Source: G963668605 sp963668605
Lineage (GTDB): Bacteria > Acidobacteriota > Terriglobia > Bryobacterales > Bryobacteraceae
NCBI GenBank assembly: GCA_963668605.1
Contig: OY764903.1
Location: 1,488,001-1,552,000 of the forward strand
Direction: 5' to 3'
DNA: 64,000 nt
Shown: piece by piece, positions 53,771-62,506 of the stretch
Numbering within the stretch: the first letter of the stretch is position 1
How the letters are laid out: the number at the start of each line of letters is the position of its first letter
Made by a program: the position numbers and the translations under genes
Notes under the pieces: generated by a model
Databases searched by the model: none
What the model saw: only the letters and a program-made list of their open reading frames with translations
What the model was told of the DNA's origin: nothing

Positions 53771-54727
53771 ATGAGATCGTGTGTGGCCGTAATTGTGTGT
53801 GTCTCCGCATGTGTGTCCGTGGCACTCGGCCAGCAGAGCACAAAGCTTGAGAATTCCTACGTTTACGACGTTAACGGGCGCCGCGTCGAGACGGGAATAA
53901 GCGTGCTTTCCACGCAATCGAAGGGCGCCTCTAGCACGGTAGAACGAGCTCTGAACGCCAACGGCCGGCTGGCGCCCCTCGAAGCCATCGAGGAGCAGGT
54001 TTTGAGCGAGGATGCGAACGGGCGTATTGTCGAACGCACGATCCGGCGCTATGACGCCAACGGCATTCCCGGCCCGCCTGAAAAACAGCGCATTGAGGAG
54101 ACCCGTCAAGCCGACGGCGGCACGCGTACGCTCACCACGCTTTATCGGGGCGACATCAACGGTGCGCTGCAAGTCGCTGAGCGAACGGTCGCCGAGACAC
54201 GCAAGAACGCCGATACGGAGACGACCCGAGTCACCGTCGAGAAGCCGTCGCTCAACGGCGCGTTTGAGGCCGTGGAGCGGCGCGAATCTACGAACCGCAA
54301 GACCGCGGCGGGCCTCGCGACGGAGACTTCGACCTACCGCCGCGACGAAAATGGCCGTTTCTTCGAGGCCCAGCGCCTACTGTCCGAGACGAAGACCGTA
54401 AACGGACAATCTGTCGCCAATCTGAGCCAGTATGAACTGAAGAACTCGCGCATGGAACTGTCAGGACAGACGGTTACGCGCACGCGCCGGCAGCCCGACG
54501 GCTCCGAAACCAGCGAAGTCGAGATCTACAAAGTGGATGTCCCTGGACGGCCCGTCACCACAGGGAAACCTGTCCTGCTGGAGCAACAGATCATTGAGCG
54601 CCAACCCGGCCAGGGTCAGACGCTCGTCGAAAGCGTGACCGTGCGCCGGACCAGTCCCAACGCACCGGATCGCCTCGGAGAGCCGCACAAGATTTCGGAA
54701 CGCGTGTGCCAGGGCAACTGCCGCTAG
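53771..54727 (+). CDS. Secreted repeat protein with NG(R) turn motifs
   Basis: The protein has 318 residues with signal peptide MRSCVAVIVCVSACVSVALGQ. The mature part is built of imperfect repeats of about 40-45 residues, each with an xNG turn followed by a hydrophilic, Glu/Arg-rich stretch: YDVNGRRVETG, NANGRLAPLEAIEEQVL, DANGRIVERTIRRYDANGIPG, DINGALQVAERTVAETRK, SLNGAFEAVERRES and DENGRFFEAQRLLSETK. This recalls YD/RHS-type beta repeats, but without the RHS core or toxin. It ends with CQGNCR, a CxxxC pair. The function is unknown. Confidence 0.65.
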   Translation: MRSCVAVIVCVSACVSVALGQQSTKLENSYVYDVNGRRVETGISVLSTQSKGASSTVERALNANGRLAPLEAIEEQVLSEDANGRIVERTIRRYDANGIPGPPEKQRIEETRQADGGTRTLTTLYRGDINGALQVAERTVAETRKNADTETTRVTVEKPSLNGAFEAVERRESTNRKTAAGLATETSTYRRDENGRFFEAQRLLSETKTVNGQSVANLSQYELKNSRMELSGQTVTRTRRQPDGSETSEVEIYKVDVPGRPVTTGKPVLLEQQIIERQPGQGQTLVESVTVRRTSPNAPDRLGEPHKISERVCQGNCR

Positions 54728-54763
54728 TACAACGGCAAGCTAATGGCCGGCATTAACACTGGA

Positions 54764-54855
54764 CTCCCGGCACTGTTGACGAATTCCCTCAGGCCTGATC
54801 ATGCCAACACCGGGCGTCACGCCTAACGGTGCCGGAAGCGCTAGCGACCGGAGGC
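54764..54855. repeat. Palindromic dispersed repeat, copy 3
   Basis: The right arm at 54826-54855 (ACGGTGCCGGAAGCGCT then AGCGACCGGAGGC) differs from the 19529 arm by one base. The left arm is partial (CTCCCGGCACTGTT, 54764-54777). It lies between the repeat-protein gene and trpB2, in the same relation to the preceding stop as copies 1 and 2. Confidence 0.75.
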
Positions 54856-54903
54856 GACGATTTCACCATTTTTCGTATGCTGCCATATCGAATTGGCAGA
54901 TTA

Positions 54904-56259
54904 CTAGACCTTCGGCAACGTCGCCATCGCACGCTCCATCTCTTCGGCTGGGTGCTCGTAATCGCTCAGTTGGCCGTTAAGATACATGTCGTAAGAAGTC
55001 AGGTCGAAGTGGCCATGCCCGCTCAGGCAGAACAGCACGGTGCGCGACTTGCCTTCCTCTTTCGCCTGCAAGGCTTCGTCGATGGCCGCGCGGATGCCGT
55101 GCGAAGATTCGGGTGCGGGCAGAATGCCCTCGGTTTTCGCGAACAGCACAGCCGCTTCAAAGCACGGGAGCTGATTGGCGCTGCGAGCCTCCATCCAGCC
55201 GTGCTTCAGCAAGTGACTTGCCAGCGGCGAGGCGCCATGATAGCGCAATCCGCCGGCATGAATGCCCGGCGGCATGAAATCGTGGCCCAGCGTGTACATC
55301 TTCAAGAGCGGCGTCAGCTTGGCCGTGTCGCCGAAGTCGTAGGCATAAGTGCCTCTGGTCAGCGTCGGGCACGCGGCGGGTTCCACAGCAAGCAGGCGCA
55401 CCTTCGAGCCATTCAACCTGTCTACGGCGTACGGCAGCGCAATGCCGGCCCAGTTGCTGCCGCCGCCGAAGCAGCCGATCACGACGTCGGGCGTGTCGCC
55501 GGCCAGCGCCATCTGTAGCTTGGCCTCCTGCCCGATCACGGTCTGGTGCAGCATGACGTGGTTGAGCACGCTGCCGAGCGAGTAGTTGGTGTCGCTATGC
55601 GTGGCGGCATCTTCGACTGCTTCGCTGATCGCGATGCCGAGGCTGCCGTTCGTATCCGGCGTATGTGTCAAAATCGCGCGACCCGAGCTGGTGTGCGTGC
55701 TGGGACTCGCGAAAACCTCGGCGCCCCATGTGTTCATCAGCATTCGGCGGTACGGCTTCTGCTGATAGCTCACCTTCACCATATAGACGGTGCATTCCAT
55801 GCCGAACATTTGGCAGGCCATCGCCAAGGCGCTGCCCCACTGCCCTGCGCCGGTTTCCGTGGACAGGCGCTTGATGCCGGCCTGCTTGTTGTAGAAAGCC
55901 TGCGGAATCGATGTGTTGGGTTTGTGGCTGCCCGCGGGGCTTGTGCCCTCGTATTTGTAATAGATCTTCGCGGGCGTGTCGAGTGCCTTCTCCAGACGGC
56001 GCGCGCGATAGAGCGGCGTCGGGCGCCAGAGCTTATACAAGTCGAGCACCTCGCCGGGAATATCGATCTCCGGCTTCGGTGAGAATTCCTGCTCGATCAA
56101 CGACATCGGGAAGATCGGCGCCAGGTCTTCCGGTCCAAGGAGCTTTCCCGTGGCCGGGTGCAGCGGCGGATCCATCGGCTCCTTCAGACGGGGCAGAATG
56201 TTCACCCAAGCGGACGGAATGTCCTTGTCGCTAAGAACGTATTTTGTGTATTCGGACAC
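54904..56259 (-). CDS. TrpB2-type tryptophan synthase beta-like PLP enzyme
   Basis: The protein has 451 residues, longer than TrpB1 (about 400), as TrpB2 proteins are. The PLP lysine is K113 in GTSPAGSHKPNTSIPQAFYN, and the phosphate loop is CFGGGSNWAG. LSTETGAGQWGSALAMACQ and RTVLFCLSGHGHFDLTSYD are typical TrpB2 stretches. It joins indole or another nucleophile to serine-derived aminoacrylate. No trpA or other trp gene is nearby, so it is a stand-alone TrpB2, which is usual for this type. Confidence 0.93.
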   Translation of the reverse strand: MSEYTKYVLSDKDIPSAWVNILPRLKEPMDPPLHPATGKLLGPEDLAPIFPMSLIEQEFSPKPEIDIPGEVLDLYKLWRPTPLYRARRLEKALDTPAKIYYKYEGTSPAGSHKPNTSIPQAFYNKQAGIKRLSTETGAGQWGSALAMACQMFGMECTVYMVKVSYQQKPYRRMLMNTWGAEVFASPSTHTSSGRAILTHTPDTNGSLGIAISEAVEDAATHSDTNYSLGSVLNHVMLHQTVIGQEAKLQMALAGDTPDVVIGCFGGGSNWAGIALPYAVDRLNGSKVRLLAVEPAACPTLTRGTYAYDFGDTAKLTPLLKMYTLGHDFMPPGIHAGGLRYHGASPLASHLLKHGWMEARSANQLPCFEAAVLFAKTEGILPAPESSHGIRAAIDEALQAKEEGKSRTVLFCLSGHGHFDLTSYDMYLNGQLSDYEHPAEEMERAMATLPKV

Positions 56260-56777
56260 GAAGGGCTCCTTGATGCAGAAAGTGTCATTTTACATCATGC
56301 TGGAGCCTAAGCGGAAATCATGGGGCAACGTCCGGGCGTTTGCTCTATTCGCCATTGCCTGACGTTTGCCGAGCCCAGCCCAGTCCATTCGCAGCAACAT
56401 TGACTCCTTCAACACCACCACCGTACATTGCAGATGGACGCGCGAGAAAATTACGCGATCACAAAGAAGCTGGCGACAAGTCTCTTCCCGATAGTCCAAG
56501 TGGTCAATCTGCCTCTGCCTCCTCGCCGGGTGTGTGAGCTGAAGTCGTTCGTGGCTTGTCTCAGCACTCGAGCATAGATACCAGTTCCTGAACGGTGCGA
56601 CCACTGACTTCCTGTGGTCAAGTGACGCTGTGCGGTCGGGCCAATCACACGATGATTCCACCCGGATGGACCTTTCGCTCCTCCACCGCCGGACCGCCGG
56701 TCAGCGGCGGGGCGTTACGTACGACTCCTGCGCACTTGGCCCATCTCGTGCTCTTGACGCAGAGCGATCTTCGCATC
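56260..56777. other. Gene-free stretch with one copy of an 80-bp direct repeat
   Basis: I see no convincing gene here. The clear structure is at 56339-56420, which matches 58637-58717 in the same orientation (shared blocks TTTGCTCT, CCAGTCCATTCGC and ACATTGACTCCTTCAACA; roughly four in five bases agree). The remainder may be the promoter region of trpB2 on the minus strand and of the lipoprotein on the plus strand. Confidence 0.6.
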
Positions 56778-57884
56778 ATGCCCAATTTGCCTGCCCGACA
56801 AATCGCTCCTTCGGCTCGTGTCGCTGCCACTGCGCTGCCCCTCATCGGCCTCTATCTGGGCATCCAATCCGGCGACCATCGCCGTAGCCGCTCGGCGTGC
56901 TGGCGTCACATCCTGTTGGCCGCCGTTGCGTTTCTCCTTGCTTCCTGCACTTCCAGCAGCAACAAACCGAAGCCCCCTTCACAAATACCGGAGCAGACTG
57001 CGGCCAAGCCTGCCGCGCCCCAAGAGGCCGTGGAGGCCGCAACGCAAGTCGAAATGGTAAACGTGAACATCCGTCTCGACCCCAAACTAACCCTGCACAT
57101 ACGGCAGTTGACAGGCAAATTTCTTTCCACCAGAAAGGGTCAACCGCCCACTTTTGACGACAAATTGTCGTATATCATTGCGATCGATTCAGCTGAAGTC
57201 GGCGTGAGCATGGCGAGCATGACCCATGCAATGAATACATACGTTTTCGGCGATGCGGACGCTCCTCTCAAGCATCTGCAATTGAGTTCGGAAGGCAGCC
57301 AGATCAGGCAAAAGGGCACGCTTAACAAGGGCATAGGAATCCCTTTCGAAATGGTGGGTACTATCAGCGCGACGCCGGATGGTAAGCTCCGGATCCACCC
57401 TACGCAGATGAAAGTGGCACGCTTACCCGTAAAGGGATTGCTGAATCTGTTCGGTCTCGATATGACCAAGCTGATCAACACCAGGAAAGCCAAAGGCATC
57501 AGCGTGGACGATAACGACTTCATTCTCGATCCCGCACTGATGCTGCCGCCGCCCACGATGCGCGGACGCATCACCGCCGTGCGCGTCCAGGGCGACGAGA
57601 TCATTCAGATCTTCGGAAAAGAAAAGCGGCTCACTGCGACCCAACAGCCCCGTTCGAATTACATGGCGTATCGTGGAGGCATCCTGCGGTTCGGCAGGCT
57701 TACGATGAACAACGTCGATATGTGGTTGATCGACGCTGACCCGACGGATCCGTTCGAGTTTTTCCCCGATCATTACAATGAGCAGTTGGTGGCGGGCTAC
57801 TCCAAGACGACCGCTTCCGGGGGCCTGCGGGTTTATATGCCGGACTACGGCAAGATCTCAAAACAGCTCTCGCCCGCCGAATAG
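56778..57884 (+). CDS. Lipoprotein of unknown function
   Basis: The protein has 368 residues if started at ATG 56778. An in-frame opening continues upstream to 56595, and the true start is uncertain because no good ribosome-binding site is visible. A hydrophobic segment with a lipobox (HILLAAVAFLLASCTSSSNK) sits unusually far in, about 55 residues after the start, so a closer non-ATG start is possible. After a Pro/Ala-rich linker (KPKPPSQIPEQTAAKPAAPQ) comes a beta-rich domain: VNVNIRLDPKLTLHIRQLTG, MTHAMNTYVFGDADAPLKHLQ and LRFGRLTMNNVDMWLIDADP. Family not recognised. Confidence 0.6.
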   Translation: MPNLPARQIAPSARVAATALPLIGLYLGIQSGDHRRSRSACWRHILLAAVAFLLASCTSSSNKPKPPSQIPEQTAAKPAAPQEAVEAATQVEMVNVNIRLDPKLTLHIRQLTGKFLSTRKGQPPTFDDKLSYIIAIDSAEVGVSMASMTHAMNTYVFGDADAPLKHLQLSSEGSQIRQKGTLNKGIGIPFEMVGTISATPDGKLRIHPTQMKVARLPVKGLLNLFGLDMTKLINTRKAKGISVDDNDFILDPALMLPPPTMRGRITAVRVQGDEIIQIFGKEKRLTATQQPRSNYMAYRGGILRFGRLTMNNVDMWLIDADPTDPFEFFPDHYNEQLVAGYSKTTASGGLRVYMPDYGKISKQLSPAE

Positions 57885-58038
57885 CCGCGGCTCCTTTATG
57901 CGCTCCGGGCCGCTGCCGTTCCGGCGTCCCGGTTCCTCGAGACGGGCACTGTGCTGCTGATCGCGGAGTCGGAAGTTGCCTTCACATCTACAGCGGAGCG
58001 AATTACAGCAGCGATACCGGTCCGAAATGAGCGACGCC

Positions 58039-58494
58039 TTACTGATTGATCTTTAGCGAAGGCCGCAACTCTTGTGGAAACACCGGATCGGTGGTGATAT
58101 CCTCTAACGCGGCCACACCTCGGACGTTCTTATATGAAGCATTCAGCGCGAGGATGGTGTAAACGTTTCCAGTCCGGGAACCCGTGAGCCTTCCGCCGAC
58201 TACCGGATCTACACGGCCATCCTGAGTAAGCGGCGACCCCGGATTCTGGGCGCTGTTCACGGCGATGAATTGATTCAAGTACGCCTGTGATGCCGGTCCC
58301 CAGATGCCGTCGGTCTTCATCGGCTCGCGCCCGGGTGGAGTGAACGCGCTCTTCTGCGGACCTTCGCTTATGACCTTCAGAAAAAACTGCACGAGCAGAA
58401 CGTCATCACGCCTGTTCGGACAGCTATTGCCCACCGCCTGATCGATGGTGTAAACCAACTTCAGGGAACCAGTGATCAAATACACGCGAGCCAT
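58039..58494 (-). CDS. Small protein with peptidoglycan-binding-like helical domain
   Basis: The protein has 151 residues without signal peptide. The part NRRDDVLLVQFFLKVISEG and KTDGIWGPASQAYLNQFI resembles the PG_binding_1 fold, where repeated D-V-xx-L-Q-xx-L and DGxxGPxT motifs bind wall peptide, although the spacing is looser. The rest (TQDGRVDPVVGG, GNVYTILALNASYKN) is unassigned. It may be a secreted effector or a structural protein of an export machine, but nothing nearby supports that. Confidence 0.5.
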   Translation of the reverse strand: MARVYLITGSLKLVYTIDQAVGNSCPNRRDDVLLVQFFLKVISEGPQKSAFTPPGREPMKTDGIWGPASQAYLNQFIAVNSAQNPGSPLTQDGRVDPVVGGRLTGSRTGNVYTILALNASYKNVRGVAALEDITTDPVFPQELRPSLKINQ

Positions 58495-58636
58495 ATTTTT
58501 CCTCCCCAGTGCTACGGAAACTTAGCGTCGACGCCAGGACATCGCCAGAATCATCGTCAGAAATGCGCCAATCCCAGATTGCAGGGCGCAACGTTACAGG
58601 AATAATAGCAGAGATCTTCGCCGCTGAGCGAACCAG

Positions 58637-58717
58637 CGTTTGCTCTCTTCGCCACTGGCTGGCATTTCCCGGGCCCAGTCCAGTCCATTCGCCGCGACAT
58701 TGACTCCTTCAACAAAA
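58637..58717. repeat. 80-bp direct repeat, second copy
   Basis: It matches 56339-56420 in the same orientation with about four in five bases shared. The two copies enclose the lipoprotein and the small peptidoglycan-binding-like gene (about 2.3 kb). Neither copy is an open gene now. The rest of 58495-58805 holds only this and the stem-loop at 58758. Confidence 0.7.
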
Positions 58718-58757
58718 CAATTCCCGTTTCCCGATCACCAATTCTTGCGGCTTGAAC

Positions 58758-58791
58758 GGGACAGGCTGCTGGTGTCTTCGCAGCCTGTCCC
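58758..58791 (-). terminator. Stem-loop after the cheW-mcp operon
   Basis: GGGACAGGCTGC and GCAGCCTGTCCC pair perfectly over 12 bp around a ten-base loop, 15 bp past the MCP stop (minus strand). No long T tract follows, so it may depend on other factors or act in mRNA protection. Confidence 0.65.
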
Positions 58792-58805
58792 GGCGAAAGA
58801 GACTA

Positions 58806-60425
58806 TCAAAACTCCTTGAACTGCTCTTCCAGAGGGAACGCCTCTTTGCGCAATGCGTGCACGGATGTCGACTGGTGCGACACCGCCTTTCGCAGCGCAG
58901 CCAGGCCGGCCGCGGATTCGCCTTGCCTCCGCGGAGTCGAGCCGGTGTGGTCTCCGCGCCCAGTTTGACGGGCATGGCCGCTGGTTGTCTCCTCGCCGCC
59001 GACCATAGCCGTCAGGGTTTCCACGATGTCCTTGAGCGTCTCCGACTGCGCCGTTAATTCCTCGGCCGCCGCGGCGCTTTCTTCCGCGTTGGCCGCGGTC
59101 GTCTGCGTCACTTGCTCCATCTGCGTGATGGCCTTCGCGATCTGGTCGATCCCGCGAGCCTGTTCAGCGCTGCCCAGGTTCACCTCATCTACCAGCGTCT
59201 TCGCTTGGGTGGCGCTGACGGTGATCGTCTTGATGGCTTCGGCGACCAAGCCCAGATTCCGGCTGCCAATCGTGGACTTTTCGATGGACTCCTCGATCAG
59301 AGTTGCCGTGTCTTTCGCGGCTTGGGCGCTACGCTGCGCCAGATTGCGGACTTCCTCGGCCACTACCGTGAAGCCCTTGCCCGCTTCTCCGGCCCGGGCC
59401 CCTTCCACCGCTGCGTTTAACGCCAGGATGTTGGTTTGGAAAGCAATCTCATCGATTACCTTGATGATCTTTGATATCTTGTTGCTCGAATCCGTTATCT
59501 CTTTCATCGATGCCACCATCTCTACGAGTCGCGTGTTGGCGTCGGCAACGAGTTGCGCAGCCTTCAACATCTCAACCGAGGCGGACTGGCTGTTCTCGGT
59601 GTTCTTACGCGCCATCGAATTGATCTCCTCGCTCGAAGCCGAGGTCTCTTCGATCGACGCCGCTTGCTCAGAGGAGCCCTGCGCCAGCGATTGACTGGAG
59701 GAGGAAACCTGCGATGCCGCGCTGGCGACCTGCTCGGCGCCTTCACCCATCTCACCGGCCAAGCGGCGCAGCGTCCCGCTGATATTGCGCACGACCCACA
59801 GGACCAATCCGCCGGCCGCCAGACCCACGCCGATGAGGATGAAAGCGATCCAGCGGCTGCGGAAGGAGACAACCTCTGCATTTTTGGCTGCGGCGTTGAG
59901 CAGACCTCTCTGAGCTTCCAGTAACTGTTCAGCGTTCTTTTGCATCTGTCCAGCCAGGTTCACGGTGCGGTCCATGGTGCTGGTCATGGCCGCGTCGAAG
60001 CGCTGGGCTGCACATGCCTGCGTAATCTCCTGGTAGAGCGGAAGCCACGTGCTCAATTGCGCCTGGATGGCGTCCACCGCCTGCCGACCGGATTCGGTCG
60101 CCAGCATGGGCCGAATTTCTACCACCGACTTCTCGATTCGGGTCGAGGCGCTGCGAAAAGCATCTCTGGCCGTCTCCACTTTGGGCGCATCCTTCAGCAT
60201 GCTGAATAGAATCAGCCCTCGTTGGCCCGCCTTCATGTCGCCGACGGCCGCCTCGATCTGGCCTGCCAATTCGGTTTTCTTGCTTGTCTTGTTCACAGCC
60301 GAGTCCAGTTCTGCGCTGAGCGTACTGACTGAAGACAGCGACGAGTACCCCAGTCCAATCACCAGCGCCAGCATGGCGCCGCTACACAGCATCAATTTCT
60401 TGCCAATTGTCATCTGCGATTTCAT
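58806..60425 (-). CDS. Methyl-accepting chemotaxis protein
   Basis: The protein has 539 residues. Membrane helix 1 (about 10-30, KLMLCSGAMLALVIGLGYSSL) and helix 2 (about 190-212, WIAFILIGVGLAAGGLVLWVV) enclose a periplasmic four-helix-bundle sensor. The signalling domain follows with the hairpin tip KVIDEIAFQTNILALNAAVEGARAGEAGKGFTVVAEEVRNLA. The C-terminus ends in a flexible linker and FPLEEQFKEF, resembling a tether for CheR or CheB. The gene follows cheW by 12 bp on the same strand. No CheA or CheR is in the window, so it works with a cluster elsewhere. Confidence 0.95.
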   Translation of the reverse strand: MKSQMTIGKKLMLCSGAMLALVIGLGYSSLSSVSTLSAELDSAVNKTSKKTELAGQIEAAVGDMKAGQRGLILFSMLKDAPKVETARDAFRSASTRIEKSVVEIRPMLATESGRQAVDAIQAQLSTWLPLYQEITQACAAQRFDAAMTSTMDRTVNLAGQMQKNAEQLLEAQRGLLNAAAKNAEVVSFRSRWIAFILIGVGLAAGGLVLWVVRNISGTLRRLAGEMGEGAEQVASAASQVSSSSQSLAQGSSEQAASIEETSASSEEINSMARKNTENSQSASVEMLKAAQLVADANTRLVEMVASMKEITDSSNKISKIIKVIDEIAFQTNILALNAAVEGARAGEAGKGFTVVAEEVRNLAQRSAQAAKDTATLIEESIEKSTIGSRNLGLVAEAIKTITVSATQAKTLVDEVNLGSAEQARGIDQIAKAITQMEQVTQTTAANAEESAAAAEELTAQSETLKDIVETLTAMVGGEETTSGHARQTGRGDHTGSTPRRQGESAAGLAALRKAVSHQSTSVHALRKEAFPLEEQFKEF

Positions 60426-60437
60426 TTGATTTATCTC

Positions 60438-60959
60438 CTAATTCAGCACGGATTCCAGGCCGTGCAATTCCTGGCTAGCTAACACCTGGTCGATCTCCAG
60501 CAAAATCTTCACCTTGCCCTTGATCTTGGCCATGCCGATCAGGTAGGGAGTGGCCACTCCTTGGCCGAAATCGGGGGTGTCCTCAATGTCCTCTGCCACC
60601 AGGTTGAGCACCTCGGCGACGCCATCCACCACGATCCCCATCAGCATGGAGTTCGTGTCCCCTTGCACCTGGACCACGATGATGCAGGTGCGCTGCGTGT
60701 ATTCGACCTCCTCGATGCCAAACTTCAGGCGCAGATCCACTACCGGGGTCACCTTCCCGCGGAGGTTGATGACTCCTTTCACATGAGCCGGCGTCTGAGG
60801 CACGGCCGTAATGTCCTGAACGCCCATGATTTCCCGGACCTTCAGCACCCGGATACCGAACTCCTCGCGGCCCAGGTGAAAGACCAGATACTTGCCCGCC
60901 CGGTCGTCGGCTTTGGTGGCCGGGCTCTTTTCCGCTGCCGACACTAATGTCGATTGCAC
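60438..60959 (-). CDS. cheW: CheW coupling protein
   Basis: The protein has 173 residues. I use GTG 60959, with AAGGAGAGC at good spacing, rather than ATG 61028, which would add 23 low-complexity residues. The CheW core includes KYLVFHLGREEFGIRVLKVREIMG, AHVKGVINLRGKVTPVVDLRLKFG and GIVVDGVAEVLNLVAEDIED. It joins MCPs to the CheA kinase in the cytoplasm. The pairing with the mcp gene downstream suggests a dedicated array unit. A dead IS630 element lies just upstream of the operon. Confidence 0.93.
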   Translation of the reverse strand: MQSTLVSAAEKSPATKADDRAGKYLVFHLGREEFGIRVLKVREIMGVQDITAVPQTPAHVKGVINLRGKVTPVVDLRLKFGIEEVEYTQRTCIIVVQVQGDTNSMLMGIVVDGVAEVLNLVAEDIEDTPDFGQGVATPYLIGMAKIKGKVKILLEIDQVLASQELHGLESVLN

Positions 60960-61058
60960 ACGCTCTCCTTGCTCTTGGGTTTCCGATGTAGGATTTGGCG
61001 GCGCACCCCGTCCTGAAATTACCAGCACGTAATTCGTCTGCCTAAATCACTTATCGGC

Positions 61059-61905
61059 TAGTTCTCTGACCGCTTGAAAAGATTCGTAACCAACAATTTC
61101 CGTGGGAAATGTTTTGGTGCATACTTGGGTATGGCCCGTCCAGCCCTACCTATCAAAGTCCCAGCGAAGGACCAGAAGACACTGGCGGATCTCTTGAAGG
61201 GTGGCGTGCAGCAGGTGCGGGTCGTCCTGCGGGCCGTGGCTCTCTTGCGGTTAGCCGACGGTCTGAGCGCGCCCGTTGTTTCCAAAGTGGTTCCTTTGAC
61301 TGAGCAGGCGATTCGGAAGGTCCGTCATCGCTATCACGAGGGTGGCCTCGAACGCGCACTCTACGAGAAGGGCCGGCCAGGAGCCGCCACCGTACTGGAG
61401 GACAGTCAGCGCCAGCGCATCATCGCCATGGTCTGTAGCGGCCCGCCCGAAGGGCGCGCCCGGTGGACGGTGCGCCTGGTGGCCGAGGAAGCCGTGAAGC
61501 GGCTGTTGGTTCCACGAGTGGGAAGAGAGACCATCCGGGTTTTGCTACTCCAGCACGACCTCAAACCGTGGCGGGGAAGAAATGTGGTGCGTGGCCGAAG
61601 TCAATAAGGAATACATCGCCAAGCGGAGACCATCCACCTCGTGATGGACACCTTGAACAGCCATCGCCGCAAGTCCCTGACCGATCTCTTCGGCCAGGAG
61701 TTTGGCGGTGAGATCTGGACGGCTTCATTCTCCATTACACGCCGCTTTGAAGAATCCCTGACCTAAAGACTCCGCGTCGGGAAACTCGATCCTGGTGCCT
61801 CCGAACCAATCGCGCCGAGACCAAGATCCACTGGAACTTAGACGGCAAAACCGCTCGCCGCAAGTTCAGTTACAAACCGAATCGTTTCACGCGGTCATAG
61901 CACTA
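61059..61905 (+). mobile_element. IS630-family insertion sequence, inactive
   Basis: Both ends are 28-bp inverted repeats with four mismatches: TAGTTCTCTGACCGC then TTGAAAAGATTCG at 61059, and the inverted TAGTGCTATGACCGC then GTGAAACGATTCG at 61878-61905. The TA on each side fits the TA target duplication of IS630/Tc1-type elements. The transposase inside is decayed. Confidence 0.85.
61131..61900 (+). pseudogene. Decayed IS630-family transposase
   Basis: From ATG 61131 an intact helix-turn-helix part is readable (KDQKTLADLLKGGVQQVRVV, LTEQAIRKVRHRYHEGG, VPRVGRETIRVLLLQHDLKPW) up to about 61575. A frame change then occurs: the expected EEMWCVAEVNKEYIAK continues in another frame. Later pieces are IHLVMDTLNSHRRKSLTDLFG and, at the very end, RRKFSYKPNRFTRS with stop 61898-61900. 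The middle part with the first two DDE-type acidic residues is missing. The last codons overlap the right inverted repeat. Confidence 0.85.
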
Positions 61906-62165
61906 GTTTGGTCATTGTAGAGGCGGAAATTGGCAGGCAGAAGAGCGAAGTTCTTGGAACGTTCCTGCACACTTTGTTCGAGCCGCGCGCCGACCTTGGC
62001 GTCGACAACGGAGCCGGAAGTGCTGGCTACTATCCAACTCGCTCTTCGATTCGCGAGCGTTTCTCCACGTGTGCCCTTCCGGTCCTTGTGGGTACCTTGC
62101 GGTGGGCGAGCCAAACGGAGCGCGCAGCAATGCTGATCGGGAGACGCTTTCTCTTCGCGGACGGC

Positions 62166-62504
62166 TTACAGCGCGTTTTCTCCGTGCTCGTCGTTGCGAA
62201 TTCGGATAGCATCACCGATGTCGTAAACGAAGATCTTCCCATCGCCGATTCTTCCAGTGCGAGCCGCTGCGACAATGGCCTTAATGACCTCTTCCTTGCG
62301 GCTGGTGGCGATGACCATCTCAAGTTTTACCTTTGGCAGAAGATCGACGAAGTACTCGCGGCCACGGTAGACCTCCTTGTGGCCCAACTGTCGGCCGTGG
62401 CCTCGCACCTCCGTGACGGTGATGCCGTCCATTCCGATAGCTTTCAGTGCTTCCCTGACATCTCCGAGCTTGGCGGGCTGAATAATCGCTTCGATTTTAA
62501 GCAT
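62166..62504 (-). CDS. glnK: PII nitrogen regulatory protein (GlnB/GlnK)
   Basis: The protein has 112 residues, the standard length. Y51 in the T-loop (GHKEVYRGREYFVDLLPKVK) is the usual uridylylation site, and the C-terminal signature is ARTGRIGDGKIFVYDIGDAIRIRN. It senses ATP/ADP and 2-oxoglutarate and plugs ammonium channels when nitrogen is rich. The gene follows amt with a two-base gap, so the pairing suggests GlnK function. Confidence 0.95.
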   Translation of the reverse strand: MLKIEAIIQPAKLGDVREALKAIGMDGITVTEVRGHGRQLGHKEVYRGREYFVDLLPKVKLEMVIATSRKEEVIKAIVAAARTGRIGDGKIFVYDIGDAIRIRNDEHGENAL

Positions 62505-62506
62505 GG

